64,000 nt of DNA, taken from assembly GCA_012295275.1 (NCBI GenBank), contig CM022671.1:28138322-28202321 (forward strand). The letters run 5' to 3'. Position 1 is the first letter of the stretch. Every line of letters starts with the position of its first letter. The notes below the pieces were generated by a model that was not told the DNA's origin, ran no database searches, and saw only the letters and a list, made by a program, of their open reading frames with translations. The position numbers were made by a program, and so were the translations under genes. This document shows, piece by piece, positions 24,901 through 38,026 of the stretch. This stretch comes from Chrysomallon squamiferum (lineage: Eukaryota > Mollusca > Gastropoda > Neomphalida > Peltospiridae).

Positions 24901-26935
24901 CACAGATGTGTGAAGTATGTTTTTGTCTAGGAGTTTTTTGTGTATTTATTATACAGTTGTGTGTACACAGCAGATTGGAGTCTGCTGTAACTGTGTACAC
25001 GTCCAATATATTTTGTCAAAGAACATCAAACCATTGATGGGATGGATATTACATATATATAATTAATTTTTTTTAAGTCAACTTGTGTAGTGTTAAACAT
25101 AAGTTTAAAATATTTCAAAAAAAAAGAAGAAGAAACTTCTGTTGGTGTGTTGAAAAACTCCAGTGTTTTCAGTTTAGAGGTTGAGCAGACTGTGAGGATG
25201 TGTTTGTGTCATTACAGAGAATAGATACTTTTTGTGAAATACTTGAACATTTTGATTTATTGATCAGTTTGTAATAAAACCCCCCAAAATGACATTGGTG
25301 TCCATGTTAGGTAAAAGTGTCGGGGGTTTTACCAGAATGCATGTTTTGTGTCCTAATTTGTGAAAAACAGTCGTCACCAACATGTATTTAAGATATTTTT
25401 ACATTTTGTCATGGTAACAAAGTCAAAGATGTTGTAGCAATGAGACATTTTATTTTTAAATGGGGAGTTAATTTTTTTTTTTAAATTGACAGAGATATTT
25501 GATACACTTTTATGTACATTTGTTACAAGTGCTGTGGTGACATTGTTAACCATTTTTACTGTGATAAATGATTTTCTGAATAGCTGGGTGAAGATGTGAA
25601 ATAATGTCCTTACAGTTGCTGCAACACAAGACTGATCAAGATATATTGTCAAAATATATTTGGCAGTTTTTTTTTAAATTTTAGAAGTAATTTTAAAAGC
25701 CTAATAATAAAATACTAATACCAGAATGTGTTGATTCATAACTAATCATTTAATTAAAGGTTTCTACATAACTGGCCTTGATAGGTGTTTTAACTTCTTT
25801 TTAATCAAAATGCTTTGTATTCAGCAAATAATATTACCACGTTAATTTACTAATTTGTTCCCTTCTGTTACCATTTTGGAATTTATTACATATGAATAAA
25901 ATAGCCACACTAGCCACAGTCACACTGTATGTAAACATTAACTGAATTACACTAACATGCTTGAGCATGATTTTGAAATTATTTGATAACAGGCAAATAT
26001 TTTTGGCTTCAGATGTTTTTCATGTGGTGGTGGCGGCATGTGGATATTTTAAATAATCATGTTTTGAAACTGTACCAAACTAATGGGTGAAACCATTTGT
26101 TATCAAACTTCCAGTTGTAAAAACTTGCTCATAAAAACACTTGTTGGTTTAGAAGACATCATTATTTAGTTTTCATTAATATTGGTATTGAAGCAGGCTG
26201 TGCTTGCATATGTGGCTGGTATGTGAAGTGAATTTTTTTTTAACTAAACATTCGCTGGCCAATGATAAAGAAAAGCTGAGGAATATAACAAATACGTATA
26301 TTTTAAAATCTTTCCACAAATATCATATTTCTGAAAAATGTTTTCATTGCAAAAATGCATCAATTTTAGTTTTTGTTTTCTGCAGAGTTTGTATTATGTG
26401 TTTTGTTTTTTCAAAATTTTGTAAATAGTCATTAAAAATAAAGAAGAAAAAAGCTGGAATAAAAAAATCATGAATTTTTTCATTGTTAGTTTTGTTTTAG
26501 ATTTTTAATGATTTCTGTGTTACTAAACTTTAATTACAATTTTATTGCTTGTTGCATCAAAGGCAAAGTAAATAGATAACACGACTAGCTACCTCATTTT
26601 TGTACCCAATACTGTCATTTCCCTTCAAGATGCCTCAAACTTCAGGAAAGTAGCACTGCAATTTTTTTTTCATCCCTAAACATGTATACAGTCATAGTAT
26701 AGTATAGTTAATGAATATCACATCAGTTGATAGTTCAAAAGGAATTTTTTTTCTTTTAGATCAGAATATTTTCATCATTTAACAGAATGCTTATTTATTT
26801 TGAACAGTTCCAAGCTTGTTTACAATCTTACTTCTGCACTGTCATCTTTATCCTTCCTAATTTTTGGGAATAGCTTTTATTATCCTTTCCATATGTACAT
26901 TAAATTTAATGTTTTTGAACATTTGAATGAAATCT
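24901..26935. other. Tail-to-tail intergenic region TIMM17/PRPF18
   Basis: About 2 kb between convergent stop codons. AATAAA for TIMM17 is possible at 25273-25278 and at later positions. For PRPF18 a minus-strand AATAAA (TTTATT on plus) lies at 26794-26799, about 140 bp past its stop. No coding exon recognised. Confidence 0.5.
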
Positions 26936-29900
26936 TCATTTCCTTTCATACATAAAACTTCTTGATGGATCTGTAGGGAACACTTTCTGGCACTGGGTCA
27001 TCAGTCTCTTCAGACCCTGATATAAAACAAAAACAATAAATTATTTGTACTCTATTAACTTGTTTATATAGTTCAAACTGGTTTTACAAGTAAATTGTAC
27101 ATAATTTTAAAAATATGTTTAATACTGGACAGAACTTTAAATTGAAATGCTGATTTATTTCAAAATAAATGAATTTTTTAAATGCAAACTTAAAAAAAAA
27201 AAACAGTTGCTGATTATGAAGAATATACTGCAGAAAACTGTCAGATACATGACTGATTGTTTTTCAGAAGACTTTAACAAACCTGAATGTATTTTCTCTG
27301 TGTTTCATCATTGAGCACATGGGCTACGTATCTTGAAGAAATCTTCTCACGACCAGTACGGGCGTGTATTCCAACCATGGTAACACCAATTGGCCAAGGA
27401 GCATTGCCAATAGCCATTTCCAGATAAGCATCATTAGCCTGCAACAAATATGAATTTTTGAAGTTAATTTTTTTATTGCAAAGTATTTTGTATTTTAAAA
27501 CAGTGTTCAAATAAGGTTTAAGAGTAATATAGCTATAACCATACATAAAACAATCTAAAACCACAATGTCAGTTGTGTGTCACTTGACAAATATTAATTC
27601 ATTCCAAACCATGCCATTTGGATATAAAAAAAAAATCTAAATAATCATATTAACCTTCAAGTAATTTCGATCCATCAAGTGTTGTACAATCAGAACCAAA
27701 CTCTCCAAAATGTCTTCATCAACATTCTGAAAAGCACAAAAAAAATCTAATTTCAAACACATCAAAATTAAATTGTGCAACTAAAATATGGAATTCTGTA
27801 GCAATTATAAAAACTTATTAATTTTAATATGCATTAAACTTAGAATTAAAATTTAAAAAAAAAAAATTAAATGTGAATAAAACTTGTAAACATATTACCT
27901 GGACAAAATAGTATAAACAATAGTTCACGTGTTTAATTACAACTGCAATACTTAGTTTCCACACTATTGTAATGGTATATTCATATTTTAATAGTAACGT
28001 TATATAAATTTTAAAAAAAACTGAACAAAAAGAATAATTTAAATAAAAATCTAAGTACCTTGTTTTTGAGCTTTCTGAACAGAGGTTTAAGGTAGCTGAC
28101 AGTCTGTGTGTGATGTGCACTCTGTGTTTTACCTTTTGTTGTACGTTTTTCTTCTTCTGGTCTTTCATTCAGTGCTTTTCCCCACCTTTTTATAACATAC
28201 TACAAAACAACAAAATAATAGAGTAAAATGCACTTAGTTAATTCTTAAATATCAGTTTCTTTTCATAAATTTATACTTGAAGCAGAAGAGGCTACTATTT
28301 TGTGCATATTATATGTTATTGTTATAGCCTACAAGTCTTAGGCCTAAAATAAACAAAACACAAACTGTTTGTAATAATGTCATAATAAAAATAATAATTA
28401 CCTTAAAGAAACTTAGCATAATTTCCTGATCACGACCTGGATCGCCTGCTCCAAGTTCTTTTCTCATTTGCTGTTTTTAAAAAAAATTAAAAATACCCGT
28501 CAGTACATATTCAAGATTTCGTACGTAAGTGTTTAATATATAGACGTTGTGAATTTAATGCATTTTTGACATATCACAATTTTAAAAAAATGTTTGGTAT
28601 ATCAAACAGCGTAAGGATCTCAACTTAAAACAATTATATCAAATGCCAATATGGTGGTTTGAAATGTAATTACTGCATTGCCCAAATTTCACATTAGTTT
28701 AAAATAACTATTATTTTTTCCCTTATTAAAAGCTAGCGTGTGCCAGTTATTATTTACTTTTTTAAATTCTTCTACAATGTTACTTGAATAATACAAACAT
28801 ATAGATTTTCTTCTCAATTACTATTTTCTGAACATACCGGTATATCTTCCACTCTTGTACCATCATCTTTTATAGACACATCATTGGAAATTATCTGTTC
28901 TCCAGCTGACTTTATAATCTCATTCAGATACTGAAGATCTACCTGGTCCATGGCATCTTTGAAATCATTTCCACCACGAAGTGCCTACAAAGCAAGAACA
29001 ATGTTTGACACAATGACATAAAATTACAAACACAGTTAAATGAGATGCATTTTACTATTTGTATACTACTCTTTTTTTCATTTCTTTTTCAATTTCAATA
29101 AGATAAAATCTAATTAAGTTAAATTACAGAGCAAAATGAAAATAAAAGAAAATAACAGTTTTCATCCAATTAAAAAAAACACCTATTCCTGCTACGTTTA
29201 AATCCAAAATAACTGTTAATAAAAACCAGTGAATGATATAAAATAAAGAAAGGTTTTTTGAATATTATAATATAATGTTTCCTCTATGCAGGAATATCCT
29301 GCCCTTGAGACCTAAATTCTCAAATCTGTCTATAATTATTGATGTCTGCAGGCATCAGTTTGTTCAGCAAATGACACTATTTACTCATGAAAAAGAGACC
29401 ATGTCAATTCTGCCCTTTTGAAGATATGAAAAAATGCCCCTTTTTCTACCTGTGCCTTGCCCTTTTTTCATTCTGGAGGAAACACAATAATATGATTATC
29501 ATTACCCTCTGATCAGGTTCCTGAGTTTCAAGTTTTTTCAGTCGAAGATAACTATCAGCATCACTTTCACCAAACAGTCTGATAGGCTCCCCTCGTTCCC
29601 TTAACCGGCGTATCACCTGAAAGAGTTTTTAAATTATATTTAAAAGTTGAAAGAAAATGGAAATTTAAGCATAACTAAAAATGACAATATGACCACTGAA
29701 TGATTATTAATTAATTGCAAAAATAAATTCAAGACATTTTAAAGATTTATTTTTTGTCTAAAGAAATGCGATTTCCTTTCAGTTTACATGAAGTATTATG
29801 AAAATTATAGATATTTCTACAAAGTGTTTTGGTGTATATATATAAGTTTTTTAAAAATGTACAGCTACACTGAAGTTTTTAAAGTTCCAACTAAAAACAT

Positions 29901-31142
29901 GATGCTGTACATTTATAATTGACCATACCATTTAAAAAATTTTTATAACACAGTACTTCAGAATTTATACTTAATATGCAATTAAAATTTAGAATAATAT
30001 GATAATAAAAAGCATGGATCTCCATCCTAAGAAAATTTAGCACCCACATCTTTTCTTGGAAGTAATTCTATTTTCTTTTCTTCAATCCTCTTAGCTTCTG
30101 TATCATTTTCTTTTGATTCCTGAAAAAAAAAAAGTATTGTATATTTTTAAACTCTTTATAAACAAAACAAACTATATATACTGAATATAAAGATTTTAGG
30201 AATGCCATCTATCCCATTTATTTGACATACATAGGAAATCACTGACACTTTAGATTCAAATAGCTATAATGGCTGTAAACCAATTATTTTTCTTGGCATT
30301 TTAAACTGAAATGAAAGTAACTGGATTTGTTTTGCATTTTAAATAATGGGAGAATTTGGTGAAGATAATATAGAGTATAAAAATGTTCATTTTTAATGAA
30401 ACAAATATCAAACAAAGGCTTCACATCGCTGGTGGCAATGTTACCATGCACTGATCAATTTTGTGAAGATATTATTACCGTTATTTCTACAATCTCTTCT
30501 GGTTCACTTCTGTGCCTTTTCCAATACTCTTCTTCTTGTTTGGCAGCTAAGTCACTTCTTTTAAAATACTTCTTATTTGGTAGCTTTGTAATAAATAAAA
30601 TACTCCTATAAATCATTATTAAATGTTATATAATGACTGTTTTACATATACGATTTAAAGAGTTATAAAAATAACTGAGCTATTTCGGTTGTCTGACCAT
30701 TTTAATATTTGTCTATATACTATTTTATTTAATAATAATAACACAGTACTTCATTCATTCTTAGTCTAATTATCATCATCGTAACTCATTAACTGTTAAC
30801 AATGTTATATTGCTGAATACTGGTCATTTGGTTATTCAGCTTATTCATTTTATTGTATCATTATCAACTATCAAGTAATTCAACTAACTGAAGAGTGAAG
30901 TATTACTGTTAATAAGTATTAACTACAGACTATAGACTATAGTGAATAGTCTATAGACGTATAGTTACTATTAGTATTATGATGATCAGATGAGATCTGA
31001 GTCATGGATCAAGATTATGTATTTCACGTATAAATTATAGTTAATAGCATATAAAGACCGAAAAGAACAAATAACTTACCATAACATTGCTATCTTTCAA
31101 CTGTCGCTTTTTTCTTTCTATTTCTGCTTTTAAAATGTCCAT
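26936..31142 (-). CDS. PRPF18: Pre-mRNA-splicing factor 18
   Basis: PRPF18 acts in the second catalytic step of splicing, stabilising the 3' splice site in the spliceosome. Exons in transcript order: 31142-31080, 30583-30479, 30119-30048, 29616-29506, 28984-28838, 28470-28402, 28199-28059, 27726-27655, 27438-27283, 27016-26936; all ten begin and end in phase 0. The product is 338 residues (human 342). The N-terminus [15 protein letters not shown] is diagnostic. The splicing-factor motif region reads [17 protein letters not shown]. The C-terminal Prp18 domain contains the strongly conserved loop [16 protein letters not shown] followed by [15 protein letters not shown], which in yeast Prp18 is the region needed for the second step. 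The last exon ([14 protein letters not shown]) ends in FMYERK, unlike the human terminus. Exon 3 uses the donor gtgggt. Confidence 0.97.
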
Positions 31143-31492
31143 TGCTCCGCACTTCAACGCTGTTTACTTCATTGCACTGGTTTTTGAAAGCTCAATACGG
31201 TATTAGTCATTCACAGCACTAATATGCAAATGACCAGCGGACAGTCAATGAAGAGTAGACAATTATTAAGAAATGTGTATTTATGTAATTTCATTCACGA
31301 TAATTATCGTTAACATTAAACAAAACATTTCCGTAATTACTTTTGAAAGTTAAAGTTGGACAGATATGTTGTTATTTCGATAAGAATAACGGGGTGCCAT
31401 GATAATGGCTAATGCTTTTAGATATGATTTTTGGTTGGAGAAGTAAAACCTTACGTGTAATTAACAACAGCTTTTCAATAATGTTAAAATAA

Positions 31493-31543
<51 letters not shown>

Positions 31544-31874
31544 TGAATAAATAAACCGAGAGGAGATGACTGTAAGATCAAGCATGGACAATACGAAAAG
31601 AGTTTAGACGTAGGCTAATCAAGTTGTTAATGAAAGGTTTTGTTTTCTAGTTGCTGACAATAATCGCAGAAGGCTGATATGAACGAGATGTCAAAACAGT
31701 TGCAAAATTAAATGTTTTATATTTAATTTAATAATAAACAGAACATTTTTAATAACCGTTGTAAGGGCCTTGCCAGTAAGGTTTATTTCTGTTGGAGTAT
31801 TATTATTATTATTATCTTCTCTCTATATACGCTAACATTATTTATTCACCGAAGTTGATGGTACCACACTATAA
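31143..31874. promoter_or_regulatory. Head-to-head spacer PRPF18 / EEP gene
   Basis: Start codons of the two divergent genes are 732 bp apart, so they may share promoter sequence. The spacer contains a 51 bp AAT microsatellite (31492-31542) and a short ATT run near 31798. No specific factor site was assigned. Confidence 0.45.
31492..31542. repeat. (AAT)n microsatellite
   Basis: Uninterrupted AAT units, about 51 bp, in the PRPF18/EEP divergent promoter region. Confidence 0.9.
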
Positions 31875-32190
31875 ATGGATCTTATCATATGTTTATTATA
31901 TGTGTTAATTATACCACCCCGATCGTGGACTCATGACGTAATCATCAGTACATACAACATATGGAATATTATGTTCAACTGGGAATCGAGGAAATACCGG
32001 ATTGCTGATATGGTAGCGTTTTTATATTTACTTTTTAAAGGGAATTGGAATCAATTATCTTAAGCAGACAAATGCTTCCAAAAAAGAAATTTAATGTAAA
32101 AATAATTCAGTTAAGATACGATGGTTCTACCGCATCAAAATAATTAAATTAAGATACTATGCCCCCACCCCCAAAAGGGAGATAACTACA

Positions 32191-32252
<62 letters not shown>

Positions 32253-34989
32253 GCACGCACACACACACACAAGGCTTTTGGTGTAATTAGAATTATGTAA
32301 TACAGAGTTGACTTTTAAAGTAAGAATCAAGCAGTCTCTTGCATTTTGCACACACCATGGCTTTTTATACACTAACTGTAGGTCACTAGCTAGAACAAGA
32401 AACTGACCAATGAAAACACAGAGAAGGATTGATCCTGAAGCCAGTTATTTTAGTCAGGTGCTGTGCTTTCAGACTATAACTCACTTTGTTCATCAGTTCT
32501 AAGCTTAAATACATCTTTATACATATCCCAATAATAATTTTGATCAAAGAAATATCTTGGCCTAATGGAAAGTTTGAAACTGCAAACATTTTATAACTGA
32601 AAAAGTGGATGAAAAATTCATTGCATCATTTACATTTCAGATTCAAGAAACTAAATCAGATATCATAGCCATTCAGGAAGTTAGAATAAACAACAACAGA
32701 AAAGATTCCCAGATATCAGAACTGCAGAAATTGCTACCAGATTACAAATGGTCGGTTTACAAACCAGCAGACGTGATCTCAAAAACACTGGACCCTGCAA
32801 TATCACCATGGGACAGAGAAGGTAGAATTGCAATTTATATTTTATGGTTATGTTTATTATATTTTTAAATTATTATTACTGTTACATATTTATTTATTTC
32901 TCTTGATATCATTAATTAAATTGCAGATGCCAATCTCAAAATTGATTTTTACTGCTTTTAAAAGCAATTTCAACGTTCTTATAATTTTTGAAGTTTTGTA
33001 ATTAAACATTATTTGAATGTTTTATAATTTATTATTACATCATAAATGTTTACCTTGTCTTTCACACACAAACACACACACACACACACACACAAAATCA
33101 CAAACACATTTATATATATATATATATATATTTCTCTTTTTTCTGCAGGTGTTGGTGTGTTGAGTAAAAAACCTATTGTGAACTCATTCGTCCAGTATCT
33201 TGCTCCTCTTAATGGACCAGACACCAATAAACGAATTGCACTTCATGTTTCCCTTGATTTAGATGGACATTTAATTAACATAATAGTTTTACACATGTCG
33301 TACGACAGAGAGAGTCAGTGTAAACATGCAGCAGAAATCTACCAGTATATAACTTGTAAGTTTGGCTTTGCAAAATATTCATAAAAGAGTAACATGGAAA
33401 TATATAAAATATGTTTAAACTGTCTCTATTTTTCACCAAAGGTACACTTTAATGTCGTTATAAAACATTTGGATAATGTCTATGATCTTTATGAATATAC
33501 ATATCTCTATCATATTATATAATATTATATTTTATAAGAAAAATATTACGTTATTCACTATACTGTATTTACAAATGCAAGAAAAATCTTTACATTTTTA
33601 TTTTATTTATTTATTTATTTTGCAGCAAAGAAACTGAGTGATGTGATTATTCTGGGAGACATGAATATTTACAATGATTATCCCTGGCCAGTAAGAATTT
33701 TCACCAGGAGTGAAATTAAGAGGAGTAGTCGTTGTTTTCCATTTGTTCAGAGATTCAGGAAGACAAAATTGACTATTTTTTATGATACTTGGCAGAATGA
33801 GAATAAAAGCAACATGGGACTCACATTTAGTAATATGGTAAGAAATGCCTTTTTTATATATATATATTTTTTTTCTTTAGTTAAGATTATCTCATTTTAA
33901 AAATGTCTAAAATTGCTTGCTTCGTGCATATTGTTGAATTTAATATTCATTTTGTGTAATTAATATCATTTTTATTCATTTCACTACACAGATTGGATGG
34001 GATTAATATATATGTATTCTTTCAGGATACTTTTAACTTTGTAACTTTTAAGTATATAAATTCTAGTTAAATTCTATTAAAAAAATGAATGAAGTATTTA
34101 AAAATCAAACGGTTTTTAAATTAAGTTGTACTTTTTTCATTTTAATTTTTCATTTTAAATTCAGTTAAATGTATCAACAGTGGTGTTACATAAAAACAAA
34201 ACATTCAAGCAGTTTTACTGTTTTACTAAAAATAAAATACCATACTATTCATTTAGCAAAAGTCTGATTTATATTTTTTTTTTTCAGCCTATTCCAGGAC
34301 TGGAGAGTCGACCTGACAGGATTCTGGTTTCATATTCGTTCAAAACTATCAAAAGAACTCTTACTGGAAATGGAACAGTGTACAAAGAAAAATATTCAAG
34401 GACCATACAGATTAACAGAATAATGTCAGTAATGAGAAATTCTTTTTTCGTTTTCAGACAAAAATCAGGATATTCGTGTTTACACGACTGCGGTCCAAGG
34501 GGATCCTGTCGATGTGGGGTTTGTGTTGGAGGTCATTTAAATGGCTGTGAACTTCCCACTTGTAAAGAATGTGACCTCACAGTATTCTGGAGGATTGTTT
34601 TATTTGCTGTTTTGTTTATAATGATGGCAGTGCTGACTCTGTATTCTGCACTTCAGGTGTTGATAATTTCAGCCAAATTTGACACAGAAATTCTGTTTTC
34701 CATCATGGGTTTCAAGTGTTGCCTTTTCAATCCTAAACTTTACATGTGCAAAAGAAATCAATTTAGGCTGTCCAGATATTGCAAGATTTTCCGTTTTTTC
34801 AGTGTCCCTCCCATGTTTCTGTTTTTTGTTTCTGTGTACTCTTTATTTATTTTGTGTTTTGTAAGTGAGAAAGTATTTGCTGAAATGTTTGTGACTGTTA
34901 ATGGAATTATGGAAGAAGAATTTTTCCCATCTGATCATCTGATGTATACTGTCCATCTTAGACTGAATCCAAAATACATATTGGAATGA
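31875..34989 (+). CDS. Secreted/lumenal EEP-fold phosphodiesterase-like protein with Cys-rich module and membrane hairpin
   Basis: I recognise the DNase I-like endonuclease/exonuclease/phosphatase superfamily but no named gene. Exons: 31875-32012, 32641-32821, 33149-33355, 33626-33837, 34288-34989; 479 residues. Residues 1-18 look like a signal peptide. EEP motifs follow in order: STYNIWN (Asn28), AIQEV (Glu59), VLHMS (His155), LGDMN (Asp187, Asn189), SRPDRIL (Asp256). Residues 310-341 form a Cys-rich EGF-like module with eight Cys. Then come a hydrophobic helix (about 344-373), a Cys/Lys/Arg-rich loop, a second helix (about 415-440) and, at the very C-terminus, PSDHLMYTV, the last EEP motif (Asp462-His463). 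With a cleaved signal peptide, the hairpin would keep both catalytic halves on the lumenal side. The substrate is unknown; related folds cleave DNA, sphingomyelin or phosphoinositides. The 34288-34989 exon is one open frame, but cryptic splice sites exist within it (see findings). Confidence 0.82.
32194..32270. repeat. (CT)n(AC)n compound microsatellite
   Basis: CT units (about 32194-32240) followed by AC units with GC interruptions (to 32270), in intron 1 of the EEP gene. Confidence 0.9.
33065..33130. repeat. (CA)n and (TA)n microsatellites before an acceptor
   Basis: CA repeat and then TA repeat immediately precede the pyrimidine tract and acceptor (33148) of EEP-gene exon 3. Confidence 0.85.
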
Positions 34990-35541
34990 ATTTATTTAGA
35001 AATCTACAGCAAAGTATTTTTGTGTCATATGTTAACAGACCAGAATTTTTAAAAATTATATATAGTTTTACTAGATGTATGGTGAATGGCATGTGAGATT
35101 GGTTGTCTGGCTAGCAATGGTCTATCACTGGATGAACACTTTTTGACAGAATAATTTTTATTTTTATTTTTAAAAACGACTGTTGTTGATTTTATTTTAA
35201 AAAAAAAGAAAAATAATAATAAAATAAATAAATATAAAGGCTTATAAATGAATCTTACCTAATGTTTATATGTTTATATAGATTAAAGTTTACATTTCTC
35301 CCTGAAATGTTGCAGTGTTAAAAAAAAAACAATACAAGAAAATGCAATTTTATGAGAAATTGTTTTTTTTTTTTTTTTTTTAAACATATTTTTAGAAAAA
35401 TAAAACAACAATGGAAATTAAAAATCTAAATCTGGTTAAAATTATTATAAAAATCTTAAAGCTAGGTTAGAGTATATGTTATCATTGTCGTCAGAACTGA
35501 TGGGAACTACCTATGATTTATATTGCTATATTTCAAAACCA
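34990..35541. other. Tail-to-tail spacer EEP gene / SLC2A13-A
   Basis: About 550 bp between convergent stops. AT-rich with a T run at about 35362-35381 and AAATAAATAAAT near 35220. It must hold both 3' UTRs; nothing else recognised. Confidence 0.5.
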
Positions 35542-37255
35542 TTATATTTTTGTATCAATCTCTTCCTTAAGTTTGCCAGCAGAGTGGGAATCACGTATCT
35601 GGCGTTTTTCGTCTTTTGACATGAAGAGAATTTCCACTTCCTCTAGACTTTTTTCTTTTGTTTCAGGTAACAATGCAACAACAAATAACAAGCCAAGAGT
35701 TGATATCCCTGCAAACAAGTAGAATGTTCCTGAAAAATTAATAAAATATTTTATCAATAATCATATAACTAGATGAACGTCAACAACAACATCAACAATA
35801 AAAAGAGTAATAATAATTTTATAAACTTTTATTATTAATAATAATAACCATACATTGGGGCTAAAAAGCTACATAAACTTATAGAGATATTAAAAAATGA
35901 ATGATACAGGTACCGGAATCTGTTTAAATAACTGATAATTCAGAAGCTTTGGCTCATTACAGCTGAATTTATTTTTCACATTAAGAAATCCTGCATTTAA
36001 GAATTTAGAAATAAAGAAAGCAAACACTATCATTAATGTTCCTAACTTTGAATTATAATAAATAATGGTAAAAACCAAAAACATTAATTTTATTATTTTA
36101 CTTAGACAATATCTAAGGTTACATTAGTTTTTTGTTTTTTTTTATTAATATAACTTTTTCATGATTGTATGAAATTAATTTCAAAACAAAAATTACAATA
36201 GTTTTGTAGTGAAATAAAATTTAATGCTTACCATACGGAGTAACTTTTTCCGTTAAAGTTAGGAACGTCATGGATACGATTAAATTTGTGATCCAAAGAG
36301 TGGCAGTGGCAATGGAGACGCATACTCCCCGAGCCCACAGTGGGTAGATTTCTGCATTGATTGTCCAAGGCATTGGTCCTAAACCTACAACAGAAAGTTG
36401 ATAATGCATTCCCGAGAACAGTACTATTAAAGGAACAATGTGTTTAAAAAATTCCAAGAAAAGTAAGAAAGAAAATATCTTTTTCAATTCAAGTGTTACT
36501 TTTATATATATATATATATATAACTTTGAACAGAAATCAAATTTAAAAAAAAAAGGGAACGTTTTTCGATAATTTAAAGTATACAGTTTGTACACCTGAT
36601 TTTTAAATATATTTTTTATTATTATTATTTAAAAAAAAAAAAAAAAAAAAAAATATTATAAACTGAACTTTTTATTTATTTATTTATTTTATTTTTTTAA
36701 TTTATTTTATTTATTATTATTTGTATTTTAATTATTATTATTGTTATTATTATTATTTATTTATTTTTATTTTATTTTATTTAATTTTAATTTTATTTAT
36801 TTATTTAAATATTTTATTTATTATTATTTAATTTTTTTTCTCTCTCTCGTATCTTTACAAAATGAAAAAAAAAAAATGATGTCTAGAATCGTGAAAATTG
36901 TTTTAAATTCAGCTTTATGAACCTGGAGCGAATGCCAGAACAAACAGAGTCATTCCCAAGACAGGAATCCAGGTATACTGATTTGGGCAGTAACCGTACG
37001 ACCATTTATATATCGAAGATTCTGTAGAAGAATTGCATTTCCCTACCAGGGACGTCATCTCGTTGCGCGCGGGCAAACACGTGGAGTGCGCTTCGCCGTC
37101 GTAGCAAAACCCACATCCTTTATCTTTGATACACGATTCACAAAAGCTGCAATGCATCAAAACAGATTTTTGTAATTTAATATGATTTCAAACATTAAAC
37201 AGAGAAATGCATCTGTCTAATAATAATTGCAACTATGCAATAAAATAATAATTTA

Positions 37256-37289
<34 letters not shown>

Positions 37290-37990
37290 TCAGATGGATA
37301 TTCCTTCATTTAAAAAATCGCGCCGAACAAAAATAAAAATGATAAAAAGAGGTAGCCTCTTTATTGTTATCTGCGGATATTAGTTTTTTTTTAACTAGAC
37401 ATTTAAATAAATCGTACTCATATTGCTGATGACATCGAGTAATCCGAGTTCCATTGTCGTACGATTCCATTTTAGTCTTGTTTATAACAGGCGAGTTGAT
37501 CACTGAGAGCTGGAATCCTATAGCCACCACAATCAGAGACAGTACAACACCTGAAAACATATACATATACATACATATATACAGACACCCAGACACATAC
37601 ACACACATACACACACGTGTATATAGTATAATCGAACATTCCATTATAATCATTTTTAAAACAGCGATTTTACAGGCAGATTCTTTTCTTCCCTCTTCTC
37701 TGTGACTTGCTTCGTCTGTCTTTGCATAATTCACTGTAGCATATAATACTAAACATTTACATTATTCAGTTTTGTAGTGTATTTCTTTATATAATGTTTT
37801 TTCAAATATATGTTATAAGCATAAATATCCTAATATGATTCGTTTATTTGGATTTCATCCTCTAAATGTATTTTTGTTTTCGGATAAGTACTGGATGAAG
37901 TTCGTAATAATTATAACAAATGCTTTCGTCCTGAACTAGTATGTAATTAAATTGCATTCGATAAGTCATACTGTTTAGAAAACTTATTCT

Positions 37991-38026
<36 letters not shown>

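Noticed and set aside
34180-34287. Upstream part of the long frame before EEP exon 5
   Set aside because: It precedes a clear pyrimidine tract and cag acceptor at 34287; the EEP frame is supplied by exon 4 ending at 33837, so this is intron.
34658-34802. Intron from GTGTTG to TTTTTTCAG in the last EEP exon
   Set aside because: It would shift the frame and lose the SDH motif, ending in a short unconserved tail.
37992-38024. Poly(A) run as a retroposon tail
   Set aside because: No element body, target duplication or Pol III boxes recognised beside it.
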